This document shows, in pieces, positions 1 to 11,455 of a stretch of DNA of 64,000 bases. Made by a program: the position numbers and the translations under genes. The DNA is taken from NCBI RefSeq assembly GCF_030272615.1, contig NC_081415.1, forward strand, positions 367,014,167 to 367,078,166. Reading direction: 5' to 3'. The notes under the pieces were generated by a model. That model ran no database searches. It was not told the origin of the DNA and saw only the letters and a list, made by a program, of their open reading frames with translations. This stretch comes from Cryptomeria japonica. Lineage: Eukaryota > Streptophyta > Pinopsida > Cupressales > Cupressaceae. How positions within the stretch are numbered: position 1 is the stretch's first letter; every line of letters begins with the position of its first letter.

Positions 1-57
1 GATCTCATGGACAACCATAAACTTCAAGACAACAATATTCACAAACTATCAAAAAGT

Positions 58-1170
58 TTGATGGAATTTTCATTCAAGTAGGCACACTCGCAGAAGAATT
101 GGAAGACAAGGATATCCTCAATTGGCTATACAAAGATGATGAAGAAACAAGAGCAGCTGCTCTAGAAGTTTCCATCCCCACACAACAATATGGAAATGGA
201 TTTAGAATCATGCAATAGATGGGATATCAAGGAAAGGGTCCTATTGGAAAGTGTCAAGAAGGCATCACATAACCAATTCAACCCCATTCACAACTTACCA
301 AAGATAAATTTGGACTTGGGTATGACCAACAAATTCAGTCGGTGCAAAAACGAGATCATCATCAAAACCCTCGATGGACAAGAAATGTAACATATAAAGA
401 GGAATCATGACAAGAAGTGATACATAAAGAAGATGAAAAGACAAACAAAGAACAAAAAGATGAAGTATATGAGAAACGACAAGAGCAACTCACTATTGAA
501 AGTGAAGAGGCTTCCTATAAACAGATACATCACGTGCAAGCAATAACAAAACTTGATCAAGCCAATACAAAATCATTAACAAAAGGACCAATTAGAGGAC
601 AAAGAGAAGATGAATATGAAAAACAACAAGAATAACTTTCCATTCAAAGAGAGGAGTCTATTTATGAACACATCCAAAGAGTACAAGCAAGCACAAAACC
701 TGAATCAACACAAGCAACAAAACTTGTATCAACTATCAACGAACTCTTCTCCCCATACAATATTCCTGTCAGATACAGTGGTGTAATATTAGAAGTTATT
801 CTGAGAAAGACTCAAATGAATATGAATGGGATAATTGATCTGATGTCACTGAAGATATTGAGGTAGATACAATCCACGCATACACACCCATACCCTATGA
901 TGGACAAGGTTTGTGGGCTAGGCCATTTGAAGTTAGATCACAACATATCAATGATTCTAGTGAGGATGATTAGGTTCCAAGCAAAATAGATTCTGAAGAG
1001 GGTATTATCATAGACTTTGGCCTCACTAATGCCAATTTTGATAAGATATCCATCATTACCCTCACCGTTGTAGACCTTAATCCTCCAGACGATCCTTTAC
1101 CATTAATCCATCCTGAACTCATAGAATGGCAACAACCCGAATAACTTAACATACCTAACCTGAACAACTT
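58..1170 (+). pseudogene. Gypsy Pol linker with G-patch-like motif (broken)
   Basis: The frame starting at base 58 is open to about 211 and contains ELEDKDILNWLYKDDEE. It then crosses a TAG (212-214) into MGYQGKGPIGKCQEG, a glycine-rich segment like the G-patch found between protease and RT in some plant Ty3/gypsy elements. Later fragments up to about 1140 are acidic and proline-rich (for example NPPDDPLPLIHPE) and fit the spacer before RT in this lineage. Several stops interrupt it. The protease itself is not visible and probably lies upstream. The G-patch call comes from the glycine pattern only. Confidence 0.55.
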
Positions 1171-1460
1171 AACATACCTATCTTCCTAGATGATGAAACT
1201 ATGGTCCAATACCTTTGTTCCATGAACTCATAAACATGTCCCACCAGTGAATCTCATAACAAATCTCTCAATCAGGAGAGTGCCAAGTCTCTTAATCGCA
1301 AAAATAAAATAAAAAATTGATCTAATGGTGAAAACCATTTAATGGCAGTATTAGATCATAAAAAAGTAAAAATAAAGGACATATCTGATGGTGAAAACCT
1401 CTTGGAGGCACTTGAGGATGAGAGACTTGACACTCTTCCTGAAAATTATCAAGAGAGATC

Positions 1461-2430
1461 ACCAATTTTGATTGAGCCAACTCAATCAATCAATCAATAT
1501 CGACACTGAAGCAGTAACATGAACCATACATCTGGCAGAATCACTAATAGAACAAGAAAGACCTGACTTCATCACATTTTTCAAAGAAAAGAAAATCAAT
1601 TTTTCTTGGTCTTATGCAGATATGCCAAGGGGAGACCCAGATCTGATTATGCACCACTTATCTATAGCTTATGTAGCTAAGCTCGCCAAATAGAAATTGA
1701 GGAAAATGAACCCACATGTCGCAATATTGGTTAAAGAAGAACTAAAGAAGTTACTTGGTGTAGGATTCATCCGACCCATCAATTATGCAGAATGGATTTC
1801 TAACATTGTGCCTATATCTAAACTAGATAAGAGCATCAGGATCTGTACAAAATTCATGGATCTTAACAAGGCTTGTTCGAAGGATGACTTTCCTTTACCC
1901 ATCATCAACACAATTGTAGACATAACAACATGACATGCTATGTTATCACTCATCGATGGTTTCTCAGGCTACAATCAAATCAAAATAGCACCAGAGGACC
2001 AAGATAAAATGACATTTACCTATCCATGGGGTACTTACTGCTGGAATGTCATGCCTTTTGGCTTAAAGAATGCAGGAGCAACCTATCAAAGAGAAATGAC
2101 CACAATATTTTATGACATGATGCACACATTCATGGAAGACTATGTTAATGACCTCTTGGCTAAATAATTCACAAGAGAAGGACATCTAGAGATTTTGGAT
2201 AAAATATTTCAAAGGCTAGAGCAATTCAATGTATGACTAAATCCTACAAAGTGTGTCTTTGGTGTAACATCCGACAAACTATTAGGATACATAGTCTTAG
2301 AAAAAGGAATCAAGGTGGAGCCCGCAAAGGTACAAGCAATTATGGAGATACTACCTCCTAGAAATATCAACCAACTAAGGTCTCTACAAGAATGACTACA
2401 ATCCATAAGAAGATTCATTTCTCAACTAGT
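1461..2430 (+). pseudogene. Ty3/gypsy reverse transcriptase (broken)
   Basis: Reverse transcriptase of the gypsy element, which would copy the element RNA into cDNA. The pre-RT segment around 1590-1660 reads INFSWSYADMPRGDPDL. The core follows at 1697-2167: the palm begins with the VGFIRPINYAEWISN block, then LSLIDGFSGYNQIKIAPEDQ and FGLKNAGATYQREM. The catalytic box reads YVND where YVDD is expected, so one of the two metal-binding aspartates is lost. In-frame stops at 1690-1692, 1931-1933 and 2165-2167 split it. The thumb/connection follows to about 2430 in shifted frames. Not functional. Confidence 0.85.
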
Positions 2431-2436
2431 TGACAA

Positions 2437-2895
2437 GTGTCTTCCATTTACTCATCTACTCCACAAGAATGTCCCTTTCAGATGGGAAGATCGATATGCA
2501 AAATCATTCCACCAACTCAAGCAATATCTGATGAATCCACCTATCTTGGTACCACCAATAGCAGGAAAACCTTTTATTCTTTACATATCAACTATAGAGG
2601 TATCACTAGGAGCATTGTTAGTACAAAAAGATTCAACAGGAAAGGAAAGGGCAATATACTACATCAACAGGACATTGAAAAGACTTTTTTGGTAGTGGTG
2701 TTCGCTTCTCAAAAGTTTTGCCACTACATGCTAGCCCACACAATCAAGTTGGTAGCAAAGATTGATCCCTTAAAATATCTACTTAGCAAAGCCAGTCTCA
2801 CAGGGAGGTTAGCTAAATGGGTCACGATTCTAAGTGAATTTGACATTCATTACACAGACAGAAAGGCTATCAAAGGTCAAGTTATCGCAGATTAG
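2437..2895 (+). pseudogene. Ty3/gypsy RNase H (broken)
   Basis: RNase H module that would remove the RNA template from the RNA:DNA hybrid during reverse transcription. The C-terminal part is clear in one 152-codon frame: FASQKFCHYMLAHTIKLV, then DPLKYLLSKASLTGRLAKW and FDIHYTDRKAIKGQVIAD, the usual end of gypsy RNase H. The first 70 or so codons of that frame do not read as the domain, so a frameshift lies near 2650. It sits directly downstream of RT, as expected. Confidence 0.75.
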
Positions 2896-2939
2896 CTAGC
2901 AAAGGCACCATTACAGGATAGTCATCCAATCCATGTGGA

Positions 2940-3400
2940 ATTTATGGATATAGATATTCTCATAGTATCAACAAAAACATGGATCTTGTACTTTGACGAA
3001 TCATACACACAACATGATCAGGTGTCGACATCCTGTTTATCACTCCAGAAGGACACACTATCCCTAAATATTACAGATTAATGTTTCCTTGCACAAATAA
3101 CATTGCTGAGTATGAAGCTCTAGTTACAGGCATCAAGATGTTCATAGAGTAGAAGATCACAGAGTTGAAAGTCTTTGAAGACTCACCATTGGTCATCGAT
3201 TAGGTTAATGATGACTATCAAATGAAGGATGATAAGATGATGCCCTACAAACGCATGGTGGATGACTTCAAGAAATATTTTGTGGACATCAAATTTGAGT
3301 AGATTCCAAGGGTGAGAAACAAAGTTACGGACTCCATTGGAAACCATTGCCTCACTCCTACAAATAATAGACCAACAAAATCGTTATGAGTTTCTGGTGG
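2940..3400 (+). pseudogene. Second (archaeal-type) RNase H-like domain, broken
   Basis: Fragments in two frames match the extra RNase H-like domain of Tat-lineage gypsy elements. A start block reads WILYFDES near 2981-3004. A middle block near 3027-3144 contains PCTNNIAEYEALVTGIK. A tail reads KVFEDSPLVID, then a stop, then VNDDYQ. The acidic residues of the start block (D) and the NNIAEYEAL block (E) match the first catalytic positions of the family. Frameshifts and TAG stops make it inactive. Its place between the first RNase H and integrase is the lineage marker. Confidence 0.65.
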
Positions 3401-3574
3401 AACAACTATTTTCCCCTGCCTACGACAATTCTGAATCCCAATTCATATGCAACATAGTCGGTTCTGACTCACCCTCTATGGAAAGATCTACACATACATA
3501 AAACACAATATCCTTCCATTAGACCCATCCCAAAACCAGAATTGCAACTTTATTCATCAAGCAGACCGTTAGAC

Positions 3575-4768
3575 CCTTACCACTGATACACTTTACCATC
3601 GAGGTCTTGATGGTACTCTTCTTCGGTGGCTTGATCGCAATGAATATGAAACCGCCTTACATGAACTTCACGATGGTATTTGTGGCACACATTCAAGTGG
3701 TCCTACTCTCACCAAGAAACTTATAATGATGGGCTATTATTGACCGACCATGGAAAAATAATCATATCAGTTACTAATAAATGTCAAAAATTGCAAATTC
3801 GTGGCAATCTTATACATGCACCAACACAGGAGCTGCAATCGTTCACCACATCATGGCCATTTTGTCAATGGGTACTTGACCTAGTGGGCAAGATTCATCC
3901 TTCCTCATAAAATTAACATAAGTTTATCATCATGACCACTGAATATTTTACAAAGTGGATAAAGGCCATCCCATTGACTACTGTTACCGATAAGCAAATA
4001 TCCTCTTTAATCCTAATTTGTCTCATTTGTTGGTATGACATTCCTAGTACCATTATCATAGATAATGGAAGACCTTTCAAGAATCAAGATGTGCAAGAAC
4101 TATTCAAATGATTTCATATCCAACATCGTTTCTCCACACCATATTATCCATAAGGGAATGGCCAAGCAGAGGCCTTCAACAAAACCATCTTGAAAATCCT
4201 CAAGAAAACAGTGAACGAGGCTGGACGTGATTGGCATGTTCAACTCAACCCAATATTATGGGCCTACAGAACTAGCATCTGCACACCTACATGAGCTACA
4301 CCATAATCACTTGTGTATGTATCAGAGGCAATTATACCTATTGAGGTTGAGATTCCATCACTCAGAGTATCACTAAAGGGCCTCAGTCTAGATGAAGAGT
4401 ATCAAGTCAACAAACTGCAAGAGCTAGAGTTACTAGATGAACACCGACAACATGCCTTTGATCATCTCAAGGCATATCAATAATGAATGTGACGAAGCTA
4501 CAATCACAAGGTCATACCAAGGACATTCAAAATTGGTGATTTGGTACTAAAAGAAAATCCCCAAAATCAACAAGATCGGGAAAAGAAGGGGAAATTTAAA
4601 CCTAAATGGTTAAGACCCTTTGTCATCATATCAACTTATGGATCAGGGGCATATCAGTTATCAAATTTAGAAGGGGACGTGCTTGACGAGCCAACCAACA
4701 ATATCCATCTGAAGAAATTCTACACTCGAGTCATCCAATGCACAGATCAAGTGAAAAAGCAAACATAA
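3575..4768 (+). pseudogene. Ty3/gypsy integrase (broken)
   Basis: Integrase remnant that would insert element cDNA. The zinc-binding N-terminus is recognisable around 3590-3800 (LYHRGLDGTLLRWL, then HELHDGICGTHSSGPT, then a Cys-X2-Cys-like CQKLQ stretch, so the last cysteine looks lost). The catalytic core runs from about 3840 to 4300. WVLDLVGKI carries the first D, IIIDNGRPF the second D, and NGQAEAFNKTILKIL the E. The C-terminal domain at 4541-4768 reads KFKPKWLRPFVI and ends NNIHLKKFYT, the usual end of Pol. At least six stops or frameshifts interrupt it. Confidence 0.8.
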
Positions 4769-6049
4769 AAAAAATCAAAAAAATTATCAGAAAAAAAATT
4801 GTCACTAGGGTGAAAACTTGGTAAACAGACGCCTTGTGGCATTAAAAAAATAAAAAAATCAAGAAAAATACCAAAAAAAATGGAAAAAAAAGTGCAATAA
4901 AAATAGGTGGTGAAAACCTGGCAACATGCACTATTTGTGATAGAGCAACTCCTCTATCTATTAATACCCGTATCATATCTTTGGCTCCATTTGATCTAAG
5001 CCAATAGCCATTGTAGAACACTTATACATGCAACATTATCTTGGACATACTTAACACAGTCACTGTCCTTGATTATCTGAATCATATCCCACCATGGATT
5101 GGTGATCAGTGTACATATCCATATCAAAGTAGTATCAATAGCAAGGGGAAAAATCCTAAACTCTCTAGGGGAATTTTGCCTTGTGGGATTAGACACCAGA
5201 CAAAACACGCAGTAAGACAACAAGGATCACAACAACCAATAGTGAACATAGCAACATGATAGCGCAACCATCAAGGACTTGAACTGTTTTCAACTCAACT
5301 AAAGATCTATTTGCAAGATGTTTTATTTGACAAGAAAACACTTCATATAGCATACATGCTTACTCATGGTTGTTGATTTTTTCTTATCATATCTCCTAAG
5401 CAACTCAGTGATGTCTCAAAGACTAGAGAATCAAGGAAGGGATGTGATGTTTTCTTTGTCTACTGTTTGGGAGTGAATCCTTCTACTATGCAAATTTTTC
5501 TTACGATGTGATCAGGCAACATATCACTGAGGACATTTCGGATTTGTATTGGACTAAGATTAGCTCTTGTTTGTTTTAGGAAAGCAACACTTAGGTCGTC
5601 TGGGTTCAATTATACCTCAATGCTTGTGTCATCTTGTAATACCAACATCCATGTAAGTTATACTCAGGTCGTTATGGTTCAATTATACCATGATGCTTGT
5701 TTAAAATTTCAACAAATCAAGGCTCAATGATGAAAAAAACCAAAAGGGAAGCACTAGCAATTTGATCAAAATAGATGGCAACATTAGTAACCAGAGTGCA
5801 CTTCATGTAGTGGTCATATTAAGCTTTGCATTAGATTGTATTATCATTATCATTTCATATCATGTTAAGGTTGCATTTAGGTACATTCTCATTATCATAT
5901 CATGATAAAGTTTCATTAGATTACATTTTTATTGCATTATCATGGATCATTAGATTGCATTACCATAGCTCATTTCATATCATGTTCCAATCACATTTAG
6001 TTACATGTACATTTTCATATCATTTTACAAGTGCATTAGTTGCCTTAAG

Positions 6050-6215
6050 AATCATCTCAAAATCAAGAATCATATCGAAATCAAGTCTCATATCGAAATC
6101 AAAGTCTCATATCGAAATTAAAGTATCATATCAAAATAAAAGTCTCATATCAAAATCAAGCAACATATCGACATCAAACATCATATCAAATCAAGTATCA
6201 TATCATAATCAGTTG
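6050..6215 (+). repeat. Short tandem array, about 18-19 bp unit (ATCATATCGAAATCAAG-like)
   Basis: Successive copies of a TCATATCGAAATCAAG-like unit with a period of about 18-19 bases, diverging rightwards into CATATCAAAATCAAG and CATATCGACATCAAA. Seen directly. It lies in the gypsy 3' noncoding region just upstream of a related array. Confidence 0.75.
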
Positions 6216-6240
6216 AATCAATAAATCCAGGACGCATATA

Positions 6241-6600
6241 AAGCATCATATTGACAATGTTTGACCCATACCGACAAGTTTGACCCATATCGACAAAGTT
6301 TGACCCATATCGATAATTTTGACCCATATCAAATCAGTTTGACTCATATCGACAAAGTGTGACCCATATCAACAAGTTTGACCCATATCAAATCAATTTG
6401 ACTCATATCGACAAAGTTGGACCCATATCGACTAGTTTAATCCATATCAACAATCACTTTGACTCATACCAACCATTGAACCATATCAACACTTGACTCA
6501 TATCGACAATCAAGATCCATACCAACTTGACCTATATCGAATTTGACCCATATTGATATTTGACTCATATCGAACAACGACTCATACCGACTCATATAGA
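6241..6600 (+). repeat. Short tandem array, about 19-21 bp unit (GACCCATATCGACAAGTTT-like)
   Basis: About 17 imperfect copies of a unit like TTTGACCCATATCGACAA, with ACTCATATC and ACCCATATC variants. The word CATATCGA is shared with the array just upstream, so both may derive from one amplified motif. No coding role was seen. Confidence 0.75.
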
Positions 6601-7149
6601 CCCTAGACTGAATTTTTGATATCTCACATCTCAATAGACGCAATCAATGCATATTAACACATCAAAAAGGTGCAAAGCATCATAACGAACCCAAAAATCT
6701 AATTTCCATGTCCACAAATGAGGTGGAAATGGGCCCTTGAGGGTTTATATAGACCATGCTGACGCAGGTGACTATGGTGCCTCAGTGGACATGTGGGGCA
6801 TGTACGCTCTATGCCCACCTAGTCTCTTCATCATTTTAATCTATTCTTTTCAATAACATTTATCGACAGATAAATATCGAAAAATTCAAAAAAAATTAAA
6901 ATCGTCGTGCATCGCGACACTATACTGAAAATCATTAATTTTCTCAATTTATCTCTTGAGGGGCCATATCAACATCAATACCATATCAATTCCATATAGA
7001 CATCATTTCTATCATCGAATCTCATATCGAATCAATTCTTCATATCTGGGGCATCATATCGACAATGTTGGCAACGACATCATATCGGGAATTTTTGGCA
7101 ATATATCGAACATTTTTCTTTGAATCAACATGTGGTCACACGTCCCTTC

Positions 7150-7163
7150 AAAGAGGGGCAAAA
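7150..7163 (+). promoter_or_regulatory. Polypurine tract of the gypsy element
   Basis: AAAGAGGGGCAAAA immediately precedes a TGTAGACA LTR start at 7164. This is the expected plus-strand priming site. Its place just 5' of TG fixes the LTR start. Confidence 0.75.
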
Positions 7164-8700
7164 TGTAGACAAATAAAACTTGCACAACTAATTAAATGGA
7201 TTTTATTCATTTAATCATCATTTATTCACCTATTAATTAGACTAATGTTTAATTAATATCCCTATTTCTCCAATCAATCTATTAATCAAATTAAAGATTT
7301 GATTAAAATCCTTTTCTTCTAGCCTAAACTAATAATTAAACTAAGGTTTGATTAAGTACCCATTAGCCATTTAATTTAATAAATCTTATTTATTTAATTA
7401 AAACCCCCCTTTTCCCTTTTAATTGAATTTACATTTGATTAAATCTCTTTGCATTTAAATAATTCATTATTTATTTGTGAATAATCCCCCCACTTGCAAA
7501 ATCTTACAAATGCAAGTTGCACCCCTTTTGGATAAAATAAATCTTTTATTTTATCTAAAAATGCCTATTACCCTCCACTTGCATTCTCCTACATTTTCCA
7601 TTAGCATGATAATATTCTTCTAGAACCCCTCTAACCCCTCATTATCCTAATTAATCCAAATCCTAACCAATGCTAGTATTTATTCAAATTAAAAATACTA
7701 CACATCTACCCAGACCCACATGTGACTCCACATGTGACTCACAAGTCACTTGACATGTCCACATCACCTTTGACCAAGGGATTCTCACACATGTGTGAGG
7801 ATTCTCTTCCCCATAGAGCCACCCTACTCTTTCCCCTTTTGGTTTGTGTGTCACAAAGTCTCTTCCACTAGCCCTTACACCTTTCCACAAGTGTTTCCAC
7901 TTGTCACTTCTTGGACTTCCCAAGATTTGCTCAAACATATGTGAGCACATTTACCCTTGCACCCACTTCTCCTTGTGACACTTGTCACAAGGCTAATCCT
8001 TCAAACCTGGGACCACATTCCCTTTCAATCTTAGCCATTGATCAATCTTCAATCTTGACCGTCGTTTTTCAAGCCTCCAACTCTATAAATTGAGCCTTTT
8101 ATCCATTAATCAAGGAGAGACGTTTTATGATAGCCTTATAATGCCTTTTTTTCTTTTAGATCAATCATCTCATGCATCAAACTTATAGTCATTTTGTGGG
8201 TTTTTATGATAGCCTTATAATGCCTTTTTTATTTTAGATCAATCATCTCATGCATCAAACTTATAGTCATTTTGTGGGTTATTGAGGAGCTCAATTTGTC
8301 TTAGTCTCATATCTTTCATTCAATCTTGCATTTCATCTTTTCATATCATTTGATCATCTAGCTAGGATCTTAGTTGCATTCATTTTGATCTTGGCATATC
8401 CTTGAATCTTGTTCTTTAGGTTGACATCTAAAAGATCAAGTGCTTTTCCAAGTGAGAGCCACCTTGAATCTTGAAGATCCTTGGAGATAGAGGAACATGG
8501 AACGTGCTTGGGTTCTCAATTTTGAAGCTAACTTAGTTTAGTTTCTATTTTAATTTTTAACTCTGACATAATGTTTCATGTGTGTGTTTGATGTTGTTTG
8601 ACTCTCTTTCGTAGATTCCACACTTTTCAGCACATAGGAAGTAATAGTTAACTGAGTATCCTTGGTGACAGTTGTTTATCCATGCATTTTGCATTTTGCT
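7164..8700 (+). repeat. 3' LTR of the gypsy element (right end not resolved)
   Basis: Starts TGTAGACAAATAAAAC directly after a polypurine tract. A TATA-like box CTATAAAT lies at 8082-8089 within TATA-promoter context, so U3/R would fall near 8110. The right end would need a CA, ideally a TGTCTACA-like inverted copy of the start, and a TSD. None is clear, and the 5' LTR is outside the window, so 8700 is only a guess from normal LTR length. The stretch to 9009 shows nothing else recognisable. Confidence 0.6.
8123..8280 (+). repeat. 79-bp tandem duplication in the gypsy LTR
   Basis: Two nearly identical copies of a 79-base segment starting TTTTATGATAGCCTTATAA and ending CATTTTGTGGGT lie head to tail just downstream of the TATA box. 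The copies differ by only a few bases in the T-run, so the duplication is younger than most decay in the element. Confidence 0.85.
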
Positions 8701-9028
8701 CATATATTTTTGATGGGTGTCAAAATGGCTATCATGTTTTATCTAGCTCTTGGGCTACATTGATTTGCCTAGCATGAAATAATGCTTAGTATTAAGCTTA
8801 AGGCATTTCACTCTTATTGTTTTGTATTGGGCCTTCAACATTTTATTCACTTTTTACAAGTGTTGGGTTTATTTATGTTTCAGATCTTATTGAGATTAAA
8901 GTGCATTTTAAGTTGGCACTTAAGACAACTTTGGTATATAATATCGGGCTCGACCTAAGTGTATTCACACTTGTTATCGAGCCCATTTGATTGATAGACA
9001 TCATGACACTGTTGGCATGTGGATAGAT

Positions 9029-10203
9029 TGTTTGCTTAATGATGACGATATTGATATAATAGGTTGAGTGATGACTTGTATTGTGTTGTCATTAATGGCA
9101 ACCATATTTTGTTAGTCATCTAAGTCATTTAGTCCAACCGGTAAAGCCTAACCAATACAGGAAGCAGTTAAACAGTGAACCGATAAATAGTGACAGAGCT
9201 ATGTTCAAGTGGTCGATATGGAAGATCGGTGAAGAGTTAAGTGTTGCAGTTTGGAAGGTATGTTCATGACATTGGTATGAGTCTATGGCTAGAACCACAT
9301 CAACAGATTCAAAGTTTGGAGCGAGTTATGATGTACTGAGCAGTCAATCAAGAAGAATAGTTAAACTAATAGAGTAGAATTACTTAAATCGGTAAACCGA
9401 TAGACAATGTTTTATTTTTGAGTTAAGTTGTTTGTGGCCGACATGAGTAAAACGTAATGTGCAAGATTGCCTAGATACATTGAACCTAGGAAATTGTTCC
9501 AAGGGTTGTTAGCCGACTTAGCAGAGTTGTTTATAAAAAGGAGTATATTGTGTGATGATGTATCATATATGAGATCTATAGTGTGAATTAAAATGTGCGG
9601 TGAAAGAAGAAGCTTTGTATTGATGTTTAGTCGGTGTTAGAAGCATAACTGAAGTGGATCTAATTAGGCACATAGGTGCTATATGCAGATCAATTAAACT
9701 TGTTGTTCCCTAGCAGTTGCAACAAGATAAAATCCTCTAACAAGGTCACTCCTAACAGGGTGTGGTAGGATCCTCATAGGTCCAAAGGTTAAATCCCTTA
9801 ACAGGGTCACACATTAACTTGTGGTGTTTAAATCCCATAGTTGGGTAGCTCTTAACAGGGATGGTCCTAACAGGCCTTATTGTAATATCTCTTAACCGAG
9901 CTAAGACACTCTTCATCGGGTGTGCTCCTAACAAAGCATTTGTAAGACCTTAATCAGTCAAATCCCTATTCTGCAGATAGTTGATCTTGTGGGTACTAAT
10001 TCCCATCATGGTTTTTCCCATTTGGGTTGCCATATGAAAAACTTTTTGTTATGAGTTGCATGCTTTATTGGGTGTTGGTTTATGTTGTTATTTTCCTTGC
10101 ATGTTTGTTAAGTTTCATTTAGTTAAAGTGGTGATCAAATTTATATTGTTTTTGCTTGCACTGTTTCACCCCCCTCCCCTCCCAGTGCCTTATAAGTTTA
10201 TCA
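9029..10203 (+). repeat. 5' LTR (1175 bp)
   Basis: Aligns end to end with 15586-16760. A TATA-like TTATAAAAAG lies at 9531-9540, which would place U3 at about 500 bp. CCGGTAAA-type motifs are scattered in U3. The segment 9735-9960 repeats short words such as CTCTAACAAGGTC, CTCCTAACAGGGT and CCCTTAACAGGGTC. A run TTTCACCCCCC lies shortly before the end. Confidence 0.92.
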
Positions 10204-10205
10204 GT

Positions 10206-10219
10206 TGGTATCAAAGCCT
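10206..10219 (+). promoter_or_regulatory. Primer binding site, tRNA-iMet type
   Basis: TGGTATCAAAGCCT begins two bases after the LTR end. It matches the usual plant initiator-Met PBS TGGTATCAGAGC except for one base. It primes minus-strand synthesis in copia-type elements and sets the orientation as plus. Confidence 0.85.
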
Positions 10220-10265
10220 AATTCCCTAAAGGCTTAATTGATTGGAAAGGATCCTCAAGGCTATC

Positions 10266-11455
10266 ATGGGGGATATGAGTTATAGAGAGCTTTCTAACTG
10301 GCTTGTAGAATCCAAAGAAGCCCTAGGTGAGTTAAGGGTCAAATATAAAGCTTCATTGGCTAAGAGGAGAGAGCTAGCTGAGTAGCTGTATGAAATTAGT
10401 GAAAATAGTTCATCTGAAGAAGCTAACATTGATGCATTGGATAATGAGGTGGAAAATCTGAATGATGATAAGTCAAATATGAGGAGAGAGCTAGAAGCCC
10501 TAACTATCAGGATGAGTCAAGAGATGGAAGCCAAGATGGATGCTGAAGACAAGATCAGAGAGAAGGATCATGAGATCTCTAAACTGAATCATATGGTACT
10601 CTGCATGCACATCTTCATGAGGAAAATGAAGAAAAAGAAGAAATACAAGCTGATCTAGCCATGGATATGTATCTAAAAGAAAGTCTTATGAAAGTGAATG
10701 AAGATCTTACTAAGGAGTTGGTTGATGCTAATGAGATATTGGAGAAATACAATAAGAGCTCTACTATGCTTGATGAGCAGATTCAGTCACAAAGGTAGAA
10801 TGGAGATACACATGGCTTGGGATACACAACCTTTGAGAAAGGAGAGCCTTTCAGTACTAAGGACATCATGCATGAAGGCAAATATGCACCTAAGACAAAG
10901 AATAACACCAATAAGAAACCCTACAAACTAGTATGCTTTAATTGTCATAAGCTAGGTCATACTACTAATGTTTGTAGAAGCAGATCTGCTTCTTTTGATG
11001 GTTATAGGTCTAATACTTATGAAGGATATAAGCCTAGAATTTTTTATGGCTATTGTTACACTTGCAACAAGTATGTGCATAGAGTTGTTGTGTGCAGGTC
11101 TGGAGCAAACATTCAGAGACCTTACATGAATCAAAGGCCTGGTGGTGATTGTCAAAGATCTTTAAATAACTAGAGAAACTCTACTTGGCAGAGACCTTAT
11201 GTAAACTAGTCTAGTCCTTATGAAATGGAGGATAGACATAATGTGACTTGTTCTATTTGTCACAACTATGGACATGTTGCTACAAATTGTCAGAGAAGAA
11301 CTGGTAGAGGCAATGATGGACCCTGGAGAGCATCTGGAATGGCATGTTTTTATTGTCACAAACCGAGACACCTTGTAAATTTTTGTAAAGTAAGAATGAA
11401 CCAACTGGTTAATCAGTCTTCTGACTAGAAAGGTAAGAAGAAGGTTGATGTGTAG
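10266..11455 (+). pseudogene. Gag-like protein with coiled coil and four CCHC zinc knuckles (broken)
   Basis: The ATG at 10266 lies 46 bases after the PBS and opens a frame starting MGDMSYRELSNWLVESKE. A TAG at 10383-10385 and a frameshift near 10610 break it. The first 200 or so codons are rich in E, K and L with heptad-like spacing, likely a coiled coil for self-assembly. Four nucleic-acid-binding knuckles of the form CX2CX4HX4C follow: CFNCHKLGHTTNVC, CYTCNKYVHRVVVC, CSICHNYGHVATNC and CFYCHKPRHLVNFC. A capsid domain like that of normal copia Gag is not evident. The role is inferred to be packaging of element RNA. Confidence 0.7.

Larger units (their letters stand above)
4769..7149 (+). 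other. 3' noncoding region of the gypsy element
   Basis: About 2.4 kb between the end of integrase and the polypurine tract. No convincing coding frame was found; open frames of 72-120 codons here have low-complexity or repeat-derived products. The first 200 bases are A-rich. Two short tandem arrays occupy 6050-6600. A TATA-like TTTATATAG lies near 6744-6752 with nothing recognisable downstream. Long regions between integrase and 3' LTR are normal in Tat-like elements. Confidence 0.6.
1..8700 (+). mobile_element. Decayed Ty3/gypsy (Tat-like) LTR retrotransposon, 3' part
   Basis: The window opens inside a plus-strand Ty3/gypsy element. Readable in order are a Gag-Pol linker with a G-patch, reverse transcriptase, RNase H, a second RNase H-like domain, integrase, about 2.4 kb of noncoding DNA, a polypurine tract and an LTR start. 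The domain order RT-RNase H-integrase is that of Ty3/gypsy. A second RNase H between RNase H and integrase, and a long region between integrase and the 3' LTR, are typical of the Tat lineage. Many stops and frameshifts break the frame, so the copy is dead. The 5' LTR, gag and protease would lie left of the window. The right end of the LTR is not resolved; 8700 is an estimate. Confidence 0.85.
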
